Shown here piece after piece: positions 25,807 to 38,990 of a stretch of 64,000 nucleotides of DNA. The translations under genes and the position numbers were made by a program. Positions within the stretch are counted from its first letter, which is position 1. Every line of letters begins with the position of its first letter. The DNA comes from Chlamydoabsidia padenii. Lineage: Eukaryota; Mucoromycota; Mucoromycetes; Mucorales; Cunninghamellaceae. The notes under the pieces were generated by a model. The model was not told the origin of the DNA, did no database searches, and saw only the letters and a program-made list of their open reading frames with translations. The DNA lies in contig JAIWND010000005.1 in NCBI GenBank assembly GCA_025330725.1, positions 1,178,001 to 1,242,000 of the forward strand, read 5' to 3'.

Positions 25807-28707
25807 TTATCCACCATCCACTTCGGCCGAGGTAGATTGAGTATAACCATACATTCGAACATTGTGAGGACGAGACACACCAGCGGGATCAACATCAGAT
25901 TGAGAAGCAAAACCTTGCACAGTTTCAGACGCCAATTGATTCGCCTTGTCGAAGAATTCCGAGTTTGTCGTAAACCGTTGAGCAGGAAGTTCATAATGAA
26001 TCCGAAGTTCATCGAGGGTATCCTTGAGCATAAACATAAACCGGTTGCGTCGTTGAAGGCGTTTACCAACGTTTTGCCAGTTGCCTTTATGAGGCAACCA
26101 AATAGTGAGCACGAGCTTGTTGACATCGACAATATCTTGAAGCCGTACATCGAATCCCGTAGAGAATTCCCGAGGTTGATCGTTCACCCATGCAGCGAGT
26201 TTTTCCCTTAGCGCAAACACCAGATCGGTCGAGGTCCGGAAATCCACATTGAGAGTGATAGATTCCCCCATATCCCCCGATCGTCGCACGTTCGTGATCA
26301 ATTTTGTCATGAGCACCGTTGTCGGTGCATACACCTTTTCCCCGTCCCCTTTTATAAAGACCGTGCCTTGGATACCCATGTTATGCACTGTCAATGTGAT
26401 ATTGTCGATCAGCACATTGTCACCAACGTCGTAAGGATGAGTAACGAACAAAAACATGATGGATTCAAAAGCAACCTTGACCGTATTGGAGAACATGAAG
26501 GAGAGACCCATAATAAAAGTACCCATGGGAACTAATGCCTGGTATAGATTGACATTGAAGATCGCCGTAAGACACAAAAAGAGATTGATCACCATCACCA
26601 GTATAAAAAGAATCACATCAATCTTGCCCAAGGCTTGGCTGGTATCCCGGATACATTGAGCGAGGAGTTTGCGTTCCCGATAGATTTGCACCACCGTGTC
26701 CCTGAATTCCCGTCGTGTCACATCACCATTCCCGTCTTTGTCAAATACTTCAAACGCCGCCGTGCATTGTTCTTCGGTCTTAAAGTAGGGCTGGAAGTGT
26801 CGTTTCTCCAATGCCCTGACACCATCACCGGGAGGAGGAAGGCCAAAAGGATGAGCAAGTGCATAAAAGAGTTTCTTGGCGACCTTTTTGGCAAAGTCGT
26901 CCGAGTTGATGTCCACCTTTCGAGTCTCCATCCGGCTAAGGCCTTGGGGTTTGTCGGTCAGAATCATGCCTTGGACTCGTTTATGCAGGTTGTTGAATCG
27001 TTCCGCTGTGTTGGTTCGAGAATGGAGTGCTTGGCTGCTATAGCTGCTGGTATACGACATGGGTTCACTTTTAGGGGTTGCATCGCCAAGTAGTTGACCA
27101 AGATCTTGTGTCGAATCATTAGAGGTATGTCTTTGTCGTAGGTTGTTGCTACTTTCACCCCTGGATCGTCGGACTTCAGATTTACTGAGAGAGTCCAGTA
27201 CTATCAAAAAAAAAAAAAAAAAAAAAAAAAAAGATCAATGAGTCTCGATTGTTTTCTTCCCATTATTTGTGATTTACCTTTAAGGGAATGTTTGTTTTCG
27301 TTGATCCGTTCAGAATAGGCAGACCGATGGAATCGTGTGGCTAGTTAAAATGACAGAATATAAATTGAGTTAATTGAGATGATTCAAACCCCGCATTTGG
27401 ACAAGTAAAAGGCTTACCAATGATCTGTATCACCAGTTTTTGGAAGAAGAGTAGACATGTTGTGACAAAAATACAGGCAAATACCTTCCATATGACCCCA
27501 GAATATGCTTGTTTCTGTACCGACTACATAAAAAAAGAAAGAAAAAAAAGAGAGAGAGTTAGATATGCAGAAGTCCAGTCACCAAATCCCCATCATTTTA
27601 CTTACCGAAAACGGAAAGTTAAGGAGGAATGCCCAAGAACCCCAATTCCAAGCACCGAGAAGCAAGATAGTGATATACTTTTTCATTGACATGTAGTACT
27701 TTACAGAAATAAAAAAAAAATGGGATGAATATCTTCTTTTTCTTCAATGTTAGTAAACCTACCTCCATACTGGATTTGACTTTTTCGGATCGCCGACCCA
27801 CAAATATTTTCGTCCACAAAGAGACAAAAGAAGGTACAATTTCCACAAACACAGTAGTGATCCAACCAATATGCCACATGAAGGCCGCCCAATACATCCA
27901 TAGTTGAGTATTACTTCGAATATTTGAGAATCCCGGATCGTTTTCTTCAGCTTGTGTTGGTTTTGGTAACAAGAGGTAAATGGCCACCGCAATAGCAATA
28001 AAGATGAGAGACCCAGAAGCAGCAATGATGAGACGTTTCATAAAGGGAGACAAAAAGTGCCAACAGCAAGGTTTCTTCATTGCAGCCTGAATACGTTCTC
28101 TTGTTGTTTTCCTTCGTTTTGGTTTAGCAGGGTCATCAGGGTCATCATTCCAATCGAATTCATCATCATCATCATCATTATCTACAACCTTGTCTTGCTG
28201 TTGTTGATCAATAGGTTTACTTGACTTTTCATAATTCAAAGGGTTGTTGTTGTTGAAGGTATCATCATCATCATCATCATCATCATCGTCGTCGTCGTAG
28301 GTCGTATGCATAAGTTCACCTTTGTATATGGTTTCATCATCATACCGCCAGTGAGCATCATCTTGTAACTTGACCGGTGGGAATCGTAAGATAGTATTGT
28401 CATTTTCTATTTGTTGATTGTTGTTTTCGCCAGGAATTGGTGTATCATGTTCTTGCATTTCGATGGTATAAAAAGGATCCTTCTCGTCCACTTGTGGCAT
28501 AGGCGCCGCATCTACGTATGACAATAAAAACAAAAACAAAAACAAAAACGATAAGTTTAGAACCGTGTACCAACGATCGCAATAACAAAGTGTCACAAGA
28601 AACAGGGTTTTCCAATATTTATATAAACTGGGGGAGGGTGTCTTACCTTCAATTAAGCAATTCTGATCTTCACCAGCAATCCTTACTGATTTTGTATGTT
28701 TCCCCAT
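25807..28707 (-). CDS. EF-hand mechanosensitive ion channel, MscS family (Msy1/Msy2-like)
   Basis: A member of the fungal MscS-like family; fission yeast Msy1/Msy2 sit in the ER/nuclear envelope and shape calcium responses to hypo-osmotic shock. Six exons join in frame: 28647-28707, 27763-28511, 27606-27698, 27418-27523, 27278-27340 and 25807-27200, giving 821 residues. After an acidic N-terminus with a run of about a dozen Asp come several membrane segments (from about residue 210), an EF-hand DKDGNGDVTRREF (from about 512), and the MscS pore and beta domain (about 574-625, with FMFSNTVKVAFESIMFLF and HPYDVGDNVLI). The tail is soluble. Intron 5 contains a poly(A) run of about 25 bases. Location of this copy (ER or plasma membrane) cannot be told. 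Confidence 0.9.
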
Positions 28708-29591
28708 TTCATTCCAAAAGGCCAAGTGTAGTTTGATAAATTTGAAGGATAAAAAAGTGTTTTTAAACGGAAAGAGAGGGAAAAGAAAAAAATTTGTTGC
28801 CAATTACTTTATTCCCCCCCCCAAAAGGGACCCTTCGGGTTTTTAAATAGTTTTTTTTTTTTTTTTTTTCTTTTGGCTCCAGACCCTGAGGAGATTGAAA
28901 GTACAGAAACAGGGCTATTCTGTTGGTGAGTCTCGAATCTTGAAAAGGATCTACCAATTACCAATGATGAAAGTGAGACATGCATACCATATCTATCTTC
29001 ATAGTGATGTATTCATCATACAAGGAAAACCAAATACATTAAATGAGCAATAGAAAAAAGTAGAAAAAGCTCAAATTTCTGTGAGTATTTGCATATGGCG
29101 ATGTATGTAGGCACAGGGTGTCTATGTGGTTTGACGATCTTTGTCTTTTGCTTTCACGTATGTCACTAAAAATAGCGCATATTGTCTTTATTCAACAAGC
29201 GAACCGATAGTCAGGTGGCGTCAGAGGGCTTTGGGCAAGTGGATTGGTCTTGGCAAAGAGAGTGTAAAGGAAAAGTTACTTTTTTTTTTTCATTGTCAGT
29301 CCAACATGGTGTAACCTTTGACATGTCTTTGTTTCGTCGTTCCCATCAAGTTGAGTATGATGCCCCCTTCCTAAATATTTCAACTCCGCCTACACTTAGA
29401 CTCCCCCTTTTTTTTTTGAAATTTATAAAAATACATTTTTCCTTTTTCTCTTTCTCTGTCTTTCTTCTTCTTCTTTTTATCCTTTCTTTCACATATTATC
29501 CTCTTATCCGTGCTGGTTCACGCTTCACCTCTTCTTCTCTGTATATTCCCAACCCATTCATTACCCAAACCAAAGCATTCTCTTCTTTATC
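28708..29591. promoter_or_regulatory. Divergent spacer between the MscS channel and the homeodomain gene
   Basis: About 0.9 kb, with a poly(T) run of about 23 bases near 28849-28870 and a CT-rich leader before the homeodomain ATG. TTCAACTCCGCC lies near 29381-29392, a weak match to the recurrent motif. No gene or RNA is seen. Confidence 0.4.
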
Positions 29592-31029
29592 ATGATTACA
29601 CATTCTTTTGAACCCTCTTCTCATGGCACCACTCACCACAGCACATTGAACAAGAATGGTATAACCCGACCGACCAGGAAACGAACTCATCTTACGACAA
29701 GTCATATAGCATCACTTCAAGCCTCTTTTGCCAAAAACCCTTTACCTGATTCTTCTATTCGACATGGACTCTCTTTATCTCTTGGTATCACCGAACGGAC
29801 TGTCCAAATATGGTTCCAGAATCGACGGGCCAAAGCACGAAAATTGGAGGATCTGGCTAATGGCAAGTTTACTGCTGGTGCCCCTGGTGGGAACAACTCT
29901 TCAACTCCTGCTTCTTCTTCTTCAAGATCAACCACACCTGCCACCAATAATCGATTCAATGCAACTTTTCGAACATTGATGACTCCTCAACTGTTTGAAG
30001 AAAGGAATGCTACCAACAACTTGTCATCTTCTGCAGACTCGGCTAGAACACATCAACCATCATCCTGCGGCTCATTCCAACGTCGACCTCGATCTGCTTC
30101 TAAATCTGAAAAACCGAAACTTGCACCGGCCCCTTTGGCACCAAGATGTATGTCTGAAGATATGAACCTTCGTCATCAACAAGGTAAGATGAAAGATGTA
30201 TTATGTATATATATATATATATATATATAATGATTGACATGTTTAATAATCTCCTCTTTTTCTTTTTTTCTTTTTAGCTTCAAGTCTGAACCCATTCAAT
30301 ACATCTGGTCCTCTGGGTTTGAATCATAACCAATCCAACATTGTGACACTTCCTGCACACTTGCTTCGTATCGGTACTTGGACACGATTCGCCAATATTA
30401 ACACCAATTCGGAATGGGGATTATTATGTTACTGCACCAACGATTATTTGGTATGGCAAATTCAAGCGGAGGGTCAACAATTCCGTATCCATATCCCATT
30501 TGGTGCTATCCGTCAACTCTCCTTTGGATCAACTGATGATACTGCGATTGATCAACTCAATATCCAAATTGATCCTCAACAATTGATCTTCTCCATGTGT
30601 CTCAACCAACAATATCAGGCGGCAGAAGAAGAATGGGTACGTTGTGGTGACTTCTCTGAAGGTAAACAAGCAAGTCTACTCTATACCCATGAAATCCAAG
30701 GTCATCATGACATGTTACAACAGGCGGTTGTGAATCTTCTCACTTGCATTCCGGTATTGGCTCCCAAGCTGGTCTTGTTGGCTTCTCCCTTGATGGATGA
30801 TAGCACCATGAGTCGTGATTTGACCATCTCACCATCTGCTACTCCTGAACCTTCTTCTTTTATGATGAATGCCGCCTTATCTGCTACTACTGTCGATACC
30901 ATGTATTCAAATCATCATCATGCTGCTGCTACTACTCTGGACAAGTCGATGATGCAACAGGCTCCTTTTTATTATCCTCCTTCTTCCCATGATGATCAAC
31001 ATATTTACAACCAAATGATGATACTCTGA
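29592..31029 (+). CDS. Homeodomain transcription factor with a conserved C-terminal region
   Basis: Two exons join in frame (29592-30183 and 30278-31029), giving 447 residues. The homeodomain is at about residues 29-87: it starts RKRTHLTTSHIASLQ and has helix 3 ERTVQIWFQNRRAKARK with the base-contacting Asn of WFQNRR. After a Ser/Pro/Thr linker, a second folded-looking segment (encoded about 30340-30780) has TWTRF, GLLCYCTNDYLVWQI, IPFGAIRQLSF and a following Gln-rich part. A region of this type accompanies the homeodomain in some fungal regulators such as fission yeast Phx1; that link is from memory and tentative. The C-terminus is low-complexity. It probably acts in the nucleus; targets are unknown. 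The intron holds a (TA)n run near 30208. Confidence 0.85.
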
Positions 31030-32357
31030 TTCTCCTGTTTATATGTTTTGTAGTTAACATGTACATGTCCTCTCTTCCTTTTGTCTATACTCTCCTACCC
31101 CATCTCATCTCTCTCCCTCTCATTCACTTTTTAATTAAAACCCCGAAACTAAATTAGTCCTCCTTTTTTATAACTCTCCGTCTCTCTATAATAAAAAACT
31201 ACTTTTTTACAATGTCTTCTGTCTTACTGTGTGTTAAAAAGGGGTAAATATTTGTCTCATGTCCACATCATGGTAATAACCCGCGTTTCCTGGCATGGTC
31301 TTGATGGGCTACCTGCGGGATTCGAATATTTCGGTAGAAAGATGATTGTTGTCACCCGGTCTCATTAAGCAGCAAAGTGCTAGATCAAAGGGGGATTTGT
31401 TTTTCCAAATCTCCTAACCATAAAGTTTGTCCCTGTGTCATAATGGCCGTTCATTTTTGATCCAGGAGGTGGGTGTTGCTCGGAGGCACTTCAAATTTAC
31501 ACTATGGAACTCTGACCATAGTTTTCTTCTTCTTCTTCTTTTTCCCTTTCTTTGCTGTATTTACCTTCACTTCTGTAACATCCAAGAGTAGATCATCAAT
31601 CCTTGCTATGTTCGAGGGCGGAAGAGTAGATGATCGGAATTTATAATCAACTCCGATCACTTTCCCTTTTGCATACTGGCGCGTTTAATGCTTTGATAAG
31701 TCTAATTTGACTCTCTCCCTCTCTCTCTAGCACGCCATAAGTATAAATGGCATCAATGACATCATTTTCATCATAGTAGGCATGAATTATTAAGTAGTTA
31801 TCAATCTATTGTGTCCACTGAAAGGATTCGTTTTGGGTCGGCGGGAATCATGCAAGATTAGGTTAAATTTCAAAATCCGGCTTTGATGTTTTTTTTTTGT
31901 CTGCCTATGCTTTTTGATATCTTACATAAAGAAAGTTAATAAACTTATTTTATATATCAGATGAATTACGTTCCAAGGAGTGGTGAAAACTTTTTAAGGA
32001 TGTCGATTTCAGTATCTCGGCCACAATCAAACGTTTTCTCATGCGCTTTAACATCATGAGCCAATCCTAAATAAGAAACTTGATTCTCAGATCATCACAT
32101 ACAGCGACCGTGTCTTCATAAAAAGTGATTCATTTAATCAATGCTGAGTGCTTGACAATGCATGTGTGGTGCTTAAACATGTCATTTTGTAAACACTATC
32201 ATTCCAAAGTCCAATTTCACATCCCGCCCAATAGCAACCAAATTTGGACAAACGAAAACAAAAAAAAAAAAAAAAAAAAGGTTTCTTTCTTTCTCAATTA
32301 TTTATTTTTTCTTCCTCTCCTTCTCATTTCTCCATTCTCTACTCTCTCCAAAACCAA
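31030..32357. other. Spacer between the homeodomain gene and alpha-actinin
   Basis: About 1.3 kb with no convincing gene. GCGGGATTCGAA is at 31315-31326, and TTCACATCCCGC at 32216-32227 lies 131 bases before the alpha-actinin ATG. A poly(A) run of about 19 bases is near 32260. The TTCGAATCC-like sequence at 31319 was checked as a tRNA B box, but no cloverleaf stems form around it. Confidence 0.5.
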
Positions 32358-35114
32358 ATGTCACACCGTGCTTCCTTCCTGCTATCAAGCTCCTTGCAAC
32401 AACCGATTGAAGATTCTGGTAATCCAAAAGAATGATTAAGGCAAGAGAAAAAAAAGTAAAGCGTGCCTTTGGTTTCTCAACCTACCCTTCTCTTTTACCT
32501 CTTTTACGTTATACAGCAAGAATCATGGACAAAACTTGGGAACTCATTCAACAAAAAAGTAAGTGCTATTGAAGAAAAAGGGCTTTTATTAACATCATTA
32601 CTTACTTGCCTACTTTTACTTTATCTTTTTTAGCGTTTACAAAATGGTAGGTCCTTTAAAAGTTTGCCCTGACCCCTTGACATGTCTATTCTGCCGTGTT
32701 ACTCACCTTTCTTCTTTTTCATTATTGTAGGCTTAATAATAAACTGGATATAAGAGGTGTACAACATATTCAAAACTTGGCGGATGACCTTGCTAATGGG
32801 GTGACTCTGATTCAACTACTGGTAAGTGAGCAAAAAAGGACTGAATTGGATAACAACGAAAACTGACGGATGTGTTTGTTATTGATACGGATATGTTTGA
32901 TAGGAAATCATTGGTGATGCTTCTATGGGACGGTATAACAGAAATCCTCGAATGCGAATACAGTATGTGGAAAATGTCAATATGGCTTTGGAATTCATCA
33001 AACAGCGTGGTGTAGCTTTGACTAATATCGGTGCTGAAGGTAACAACAACAACAACAACAACAACAACGCATATAATTAACCTTTATCTCTGGTTTATAG
33101 ACATTGTGGATAAAAACTTGAAACTGATTCTTGGTATGCTTTGGACTATCATCCTTCGGTTCACTATTGCTGACATTAGGTAAAAAACATAAATGAAAAG
33201 TAATCACAAAAGTATGACCCTATTGTACTTACATAACTTCTTCATGCCTTCCTCCCTTTTTTCTTGTATAGTCAGGAAGGAAAAAACGCCAAGGATGGAT
33301 TACTACTATGGTGCCAACGGAAAACAGCGCCCTATCGTGAAGTCGATGTCCGTGATTTTACATACAGTTGGACTGATGGCCTTGCATTGTAAGTGAAAAA
33401 TAAAATAAAATAAAACGATGTCAAATTCTCACTAATGCCATTTATCAATTGAAATAGTTGCGCCTTGATTCACCGACACCGACCTGACCTACTAGATTTT
33501 GATGCACTTGATAAAACCGATCGACATGGAAACACAGCACTCGCATTCAACGTAGCCGAACAACACTTGGGCATCCCTCAGTTGTTAGACGTCGAAGATG
33601 TATGCGACATATCTAAACCCGATGAACGATCTGTGATGACCTACGTAGCCGAATACTTTCACGCCTTCTCAGCCTTGGACAAAGTGGAAACAGCAGGACG
33701 ACGGGTGGCGAAATTTGCTGAAGTGATTGCATCAGTGTGGCAGATGCGGAATGACTATGAAAGGCGGGTGTTGACTTTAATGGATGCGGTACTCTTGGCA
33801 CAGCGCGAATGGCAATCTACTGTATTGACCGATCATTATGTGGCAACTAAACAAAAGGGGTTGGAATTCAATCATTACAAGAACACGCGAAAACGGGAAT
33901 GGGTGGCTGAAAAACGGGAAATCGACTCTTTGTTAGGTAACATTCAGACAAAACTCAAGACATACAACCTCAAGCCTTACTATCCCCCTGAAGGTCTCAC
34001 TCTACAGGTAATTTCAATAAATCAACAAAATACAATATGAACTGTGTACTAATGATTTTTTTTACATATAGGATCTTGATAACATATGGTGTGAACTGTT
34101 ACAAAATGAAGCCTTTTATCATCGGAGTATCAATAGCAAGATCAGGGAGTAAGTATGAAAGATGATGATGATTACATGTATGTTACTAATGGCTTTTATG
34201 TTTTTATTAGGATCAAGGAAAATCTACGAAAAGCCTATGCTCAAGCTGCCAATGACTTCCAACAACAACTAGACAGTATATCCATGGAACAATCTTTATT
34301 AGACGGTGATCTAGATGTAAGTCATACTGTGGTGCGCTTTATTGAAATAATGCAACTAACTTTTTTCCCGTTTCGGTCACTTTATCAGAATCAACTCAAG
34401 CGTGTACAACTCCTTCAAAAGAAAATCGAACCATTGACTGCCACGTTACAAAAGGTGCAAGTACTGGATCAAAACTGTATCGATGCCAATACCGAAGAAA
34501 ACGACTACACTGTCTACTCTGTGGAGGATTTAACATTTGGGTTGGATTTATTACAGCAGGCCATCCAAAAGAAGAATGCTTTTATACAAAACCAGGTAAA
34601 CAAGTCATACAAAGAAATGGTAGATGACCGAATTCTAATGTTTTGCCTTTTTTTCTTTTTCTTTTTTTATTATTAGATCGTATCCCGAAACATGACAAAC
34701 TTGACACCTGCACAACTGGAAGAATTCGAACAGGCCTTCCGACATTTTGATAAGGACAACAGCAACACATTATCCGCCATCGAATTCAACGCTGCCTTGG
34801 CCAGTCTTGGGATATTTTACGACGATGATTACTTTGATCAAGTGTTTAGTCATGTCACAAGTCGCCATGAACATGCTTCGTTTGAACAGTTTATTCGATT
34901 TATGGTGTCGGTGACCGAAGACAAGTCTACCCCTGAACAAATCCGGGATTCATTCCGAACCATCGCTGGCGACAAACCTTATGTGACCGAATTGGATCTC
35001 CGAATGTGCCTGGTACCTGACGATATTGTCGATCACCTGAAAATTGATATGCCACGCTCCTCTTATGAAGATGCCATGGAATATAATCAATATATTGACA
35101 CCATGTTTAGATAG
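32358..35114 (+). CDS. AIN1: Alpha-actinin, actin cross-linking protein
   Basis: Cross-links actin filaments in the contractile ring and cortex. Twelve exons join in frame: 32358-32418, 32517-32558, 32634-32646, 32731-32821, 32904-33039, 33101-33179, 33272-33388, 33458-34007, 34072-34148, 34211-34316, 34389-34595 and 34677-35114, giving 638 residues, matching short fungal actinins (fission yeast Ain1 about 620). It has two calponin-homology domains ([43 protein letters not shown]), two spectrin-like repeats (about 265-480) and C-terminal EF hands ([13 protein letters not shown] is the canonical loop; the second is degenerate). Exon 3 is only 13 bases. The upstream ATG at 32358 was chosen because it joins through exon 2 without a frame break; an internal ATG at 32525 is the alternative start. 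Confidence 0.93.
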
Positions 35115-35338
35115 ATCCCTCCTCTTTTTTTTTTTTTTTTAATTCACATAGTTATAGTATACATACAGTTTGTTTTTTATTTAGGTACATAATTCAATAA
35201 ATAAATAAACAATTTAAAGGGATAAATTGATAGAGTCAAGAATATGGGTTATCTATGACTAATGGAATGTAATGATAGGAGTATCTAGTAATAAATAACC
35301 ACATAACCTGTTGTGATAACTTGTTAAACCCAGAGGAG

Positions 35339-37833
35339 TCATATTTGTGGGGACTTTGTAAAACAAGCAAGTTTGTTGGCGTTGGTATCATCGATGGTGG
35401 AATCGTGTGGTGTTGTTATAGCTGTACCTGTTGTCAAATCACTGAACTGTTGATGTGGAGACGATAAATAGAGGGATGATGATGACATTGAGGAATCAAT
35501 GTGACAGTCGCTTGTTGGAAGGTTTTGACTATGGTGTTTTGCTGACTGGTTCTTCGCATAATATCGTCTGAGACTCTTGCTATTGCCGAGTATGCTAGTG
35601 GTTGTCAGTTGCCACTTTTTCCGATATGGTTTCTGGCCAATAAGAGAAGACATGCCAAGCGAGGAATCAATCAGAAGATATTTCAAAGAATTGGACCAAT
35701 CCATACATGACGAGTCATCCAAGCATTCTATCTTGAGATCACGATCAGATGTTTGTATATATAAGCAAGGAAGCCCACCATGATTTTCCACCACAAAGGA
35801 TTCAATCGTCACTATTAAGAGAGAGAGAGAGAGAGAAAGAGAGAGAAAAAAAAAAGAGAGAGTCAAGACCCCTTCCCCTCTTTCATCATCATCATCATCT
35901 TCTTCTTCTTTGCCTACCAGATTTTGTCTTGTATTGATATCCATTGAGTCCCGGTTCTTGAGTGCTCCAATATAAAGTTTTTGAGTAAGGGTGAAGCCAG
36001 AAGAAGCGCTTGTGCCGTTTTTCCGAGAATTTGGTTCCAATCACTTTTCGAGTATATTTCCACATCCAATCACCGATCATTGTCCGTGTCAAAGCCCTGA
36101 TACACCGATGGTCACTGTCCGAGTGTTTAGTAGAGCTGTTGAAAGCTGGATTACTGGACACACTGGCGCTATTATTCTGCTGCTGCTGTAAAGTAGAAGA
36201 GGGTTGATAAATATAGCTTCCTGTCGACCATAAGGATCCGTATGTGTCAGTGTTGTTTTGTATTATCGAATCGCCATGTTCCGCTGATGGAGCTTTGGTA
36301 TGAGTAGGTTCGCTAATTATAGTAATTGAAGAAGCATTCGTAGGTCCCATGTCATCTAAATTGGTATGCGTTGTTAATATTTCTGATGACCATAATGTTG
36401 ATTTATGCACATCTGGGCATGTTGGTGATAATAGAGCACCAGAAGCCAAAGAGAGTTCATCACTAAGAGATAAAAATGTATGTTGATGATACCGTTTGTC
36501 GATCATATACCCTTCTGAGTTCTCCATTTCTACGGGTGATGGTGGATATCTTGATAGATTGTTTTGTTGATCAAAACTTGTCGATACAGGTGCCGTGTCA
36601 GTAGATAAGGATAGGTAAGTTTCTTCTTCTGCCGCTTCTTGAGTTTCACGCCACAAAGTCTCCATTTCCATCCGCTTTTTCTGTTCATTGTCCAATGAAT
36701 GTTGTAATTCTTGTATGGTGATATTGGCTGATTGTAGAGAGGATTGTAGAGTGGTATTAAAAATAACGAGTTCGTCATACTGCCGTTGTCTTTGATGACG
36801 TTGCTGTTGAACATGTTGAACCAATGGACTAGAGGAAGATGCTGTTGGAAGTATTCGAGTTGGTGCTAAGTGTAAAGGCTGATCATTACCATGCAAGTCA
36901 GGTACATCATCATCACCAGGAGAGACCATATAAAGATGAGCTGTCGACTTGATGTTTGGGGCTTGATTTTGTTGTAAAACAGCGAGCTCTTTCTTCAAAA
37001 CCACCAGATCTAGTTTGTCTTGTCTTGAGCCATCCATATCTTCTTTCCAAACCAACTGTTGCTGCTTGAGACATTCGAGTTCCAATGTGAGTTTTTCTTC
37101 CCGACCTAAAGATCTAGACTGATCGGCCATCGTTTTTTGTAGCTGCTGTTGAAGTTGATCGACCTGTTGAGTGAGTTCTTGCTTCTCCAATTCCAAGTTC
37201 CAGAGATCTTCCTTTACACATTCTATACACGCCAATAAAATGAAAAAAAAAAAAATTAGGAGAGAGGGCGCGTAAATCAGATTAAAAGGAGAAGGGGGGA
37301 TGATGTTTACTTACCTAGGGCAATCGACCGTTGCTTCAATTGATTTGTGAGTTCATCCAGCTTCTGATATGCGTCCGCCTTTTCTAATGATAGTATCGAC
37401 AGGGAGTCATTCTTTTCTTGTAGGAGTTCTTGCATGCGTCTGATTTCCAACATTAAACTTTGTCCAATTTCCGTGGCCAATTCAATATCCCATTGTTGTT
37501 GATTATTTTGTGGTGATAAGCAGGATTTTGGTCTATTTTGATGACGTAGGGTTGTTGAAGATACACTGCATGTGGATACTATCTAGAAGAGATCCATGTT
37601 AATTGGACCCACGTAAACTTGCCCCAACCCCCACCCCTCTTCAATAGTCTTACCTGGCTGTTGTTTCTACCATTGTTTTCACCATTCATTTCTTTGGCTT
37701 GTTTATCTTGTGTAATCTACATGTTGAATAAATAGTATACGTTAGTATATCTTTTTTATATACTGTATCTGGACCATGTTTTATCTTTACGTTGGGTGAG
37801 GAAGATCCACTTGGTTGCATCATTAACGATCGA
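35339..37833 (-). CDS. Coiled-coil protein with a Num1/Mcp5-type PH domain
   Basis: Five exons join in frame: 37801-37833, 37654-37716, 37315-37582, 35918-37222 and 35339-35811, giving 713 residues. The N-terminal third is coiled coil (long runs of Glu, Gln, Leu and Lys from about residue 55 to 300). A low-complexity middle leads to a PH domain at about 510-625, starting GDWMWKYTRKVIG and including RFFWLHPYSKTLYWS and LPCLYIQTSDRDLKIEC; it is split by the last intron. This arrangement is that of the cortical anchors Num1, ApsA and Mcp5, whose PH domain binds plasma-membrane PI(4,5)P2 and which tether dynein or mitochondria. It is far shorter than Num1 and nearer Mcp5. Dynein anchoring is inferred from the family. 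An in-frame stop just upstream fixes the start. Confidence 0.8.
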
Positions 37834-38599
37834 AATGCTTGTACGAATCCAAAGTGTCGAAAGGGTCAATGGTGTGTATTGATAAAATTCAATAGCGTAT
37901 TATGCTGTATAGAAGATCTCGATTGTGTTTTTGAGAGGGGGAATGAGTAAAAAAGTGAAGAAAGAAAGGTAAAGAGAGATAAAATTAAAAAGGGGGTTCC
38001 TATTTAGGTGTCGGGATTCAAATGACCGGGGTTTTAAAATGGCATTGGGATCCGTAGAGCATGGATTACAAAGTAGAGCTTTATTGATAAATTGACAGTA
38101 ATAATAGAGTGAGAATGACATATTTCAAATGATAATGAGAGGGGAATATCTCTTATAGAAAATCTCTTATAAAAAAAAGGACAACAAATCTCAAACTCAA
38201 CGTCTTTAATCCCAGTCTTTCCCTGTCTTTTTGAAACGTCGATGCTGTCAGTTGATTGGTGCGGTCCCTGACCCCATCAAAAAGCTATTGTAAGTCCACA
38301 CTTAAACGTAAACGTATCGACAAATTTGGGCCGCAGGCAGTACCCGAAGGGTGCCGACAATTTGGCCAAAGGGAGCAGAAGGCAATGTAGAGTATATCAT
38401 AGCTATTGATTTAAACTAATACTTAAAATATAACAGTAGTGCAGTTACAGTACAACAAAATACTCTTCTATATAAATAAAATCCTGCTGTTGTTTTTTAA
38501 ACGCCAAATCGTACGGACATCTCAAACTTCTTCATCACCATAAAACTTCGAAATCCCGCTTTTTGCGCAGCGACGTGTTCACAGTAATAGAAATGGAAT

Positions 38600-38677
38600 G
38601 GAATGCCATCGCAAAGAGGGGGCACGGGAGAAGCTGGGTAGAGAGAGACTTTCACAAAACATGGTAGAGTGAGCAGT

Positions 38678-38715
<38 letters not shown>

Positions 38716-38775
38716 GAGTGAGTGCCTTCACAAAGAGGGCGACACGGGGAGAAGTTGGGTGGAGAGAGACTGCAT
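38600..38775. repeat. Imperfect direct repeat around a poly(T) tract
   Basis: Two copies of a roughly 50-base sequence (AATGCCATCGCAAAGAGGG.. at about 38600 and AGTGCCTTCACAAAGAGGG.. at about 38720, both ending GGGT.GAGAGAGACT) flank a T run of about 33 bases at 38682-38714. It is noncoding. Confidence 0.65.
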
Positions 38776-38844
38776 ATATGAACTTGGTCTCTACAACGAG
38801 TAACGAAATATCGACTGACAACGCTTCCCCTCCATGATCATGCC

Positions 38845-38990
38845 CCCAAATCGGGAATTGCTAGGCACACTAAATTTTGGTGTTCGGCATTTGAAAATGG
38901 AGCTTTCTTTCGCCTAAAAAAAATCTTTGTCGCAAAGAAAAGGTAAAAGTCATCGCAAGCCTAAACATACTAACACCAGCTGAATGGTGG
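38845..38990 (-). repeat. Dispersed noncoding repeat, terminal fragment (copy C)
   Basis: About 145 bases match the left end of copy B (41885-42030) in the same orientation: ATCGGGAATTGCTAGGCACAC, TTGGTGTTCGGC.TTTGAAAATG, TTTCTTTCG, and GGTAAAAGTCAT.GCAAGCC. The match ends after AACACTAACAC-like sequence. It shows that the end of the repeat family can occur alone. Confidence 0.7.

Noticed and set aside
31315..31330. TTCGAATCC-like sequence resembling a tRNA B box (minus strand)
   Set aside because: No T-stem, acceptor stem or A box could be paired around it; it matches the recurrent promoter-like motif instead.
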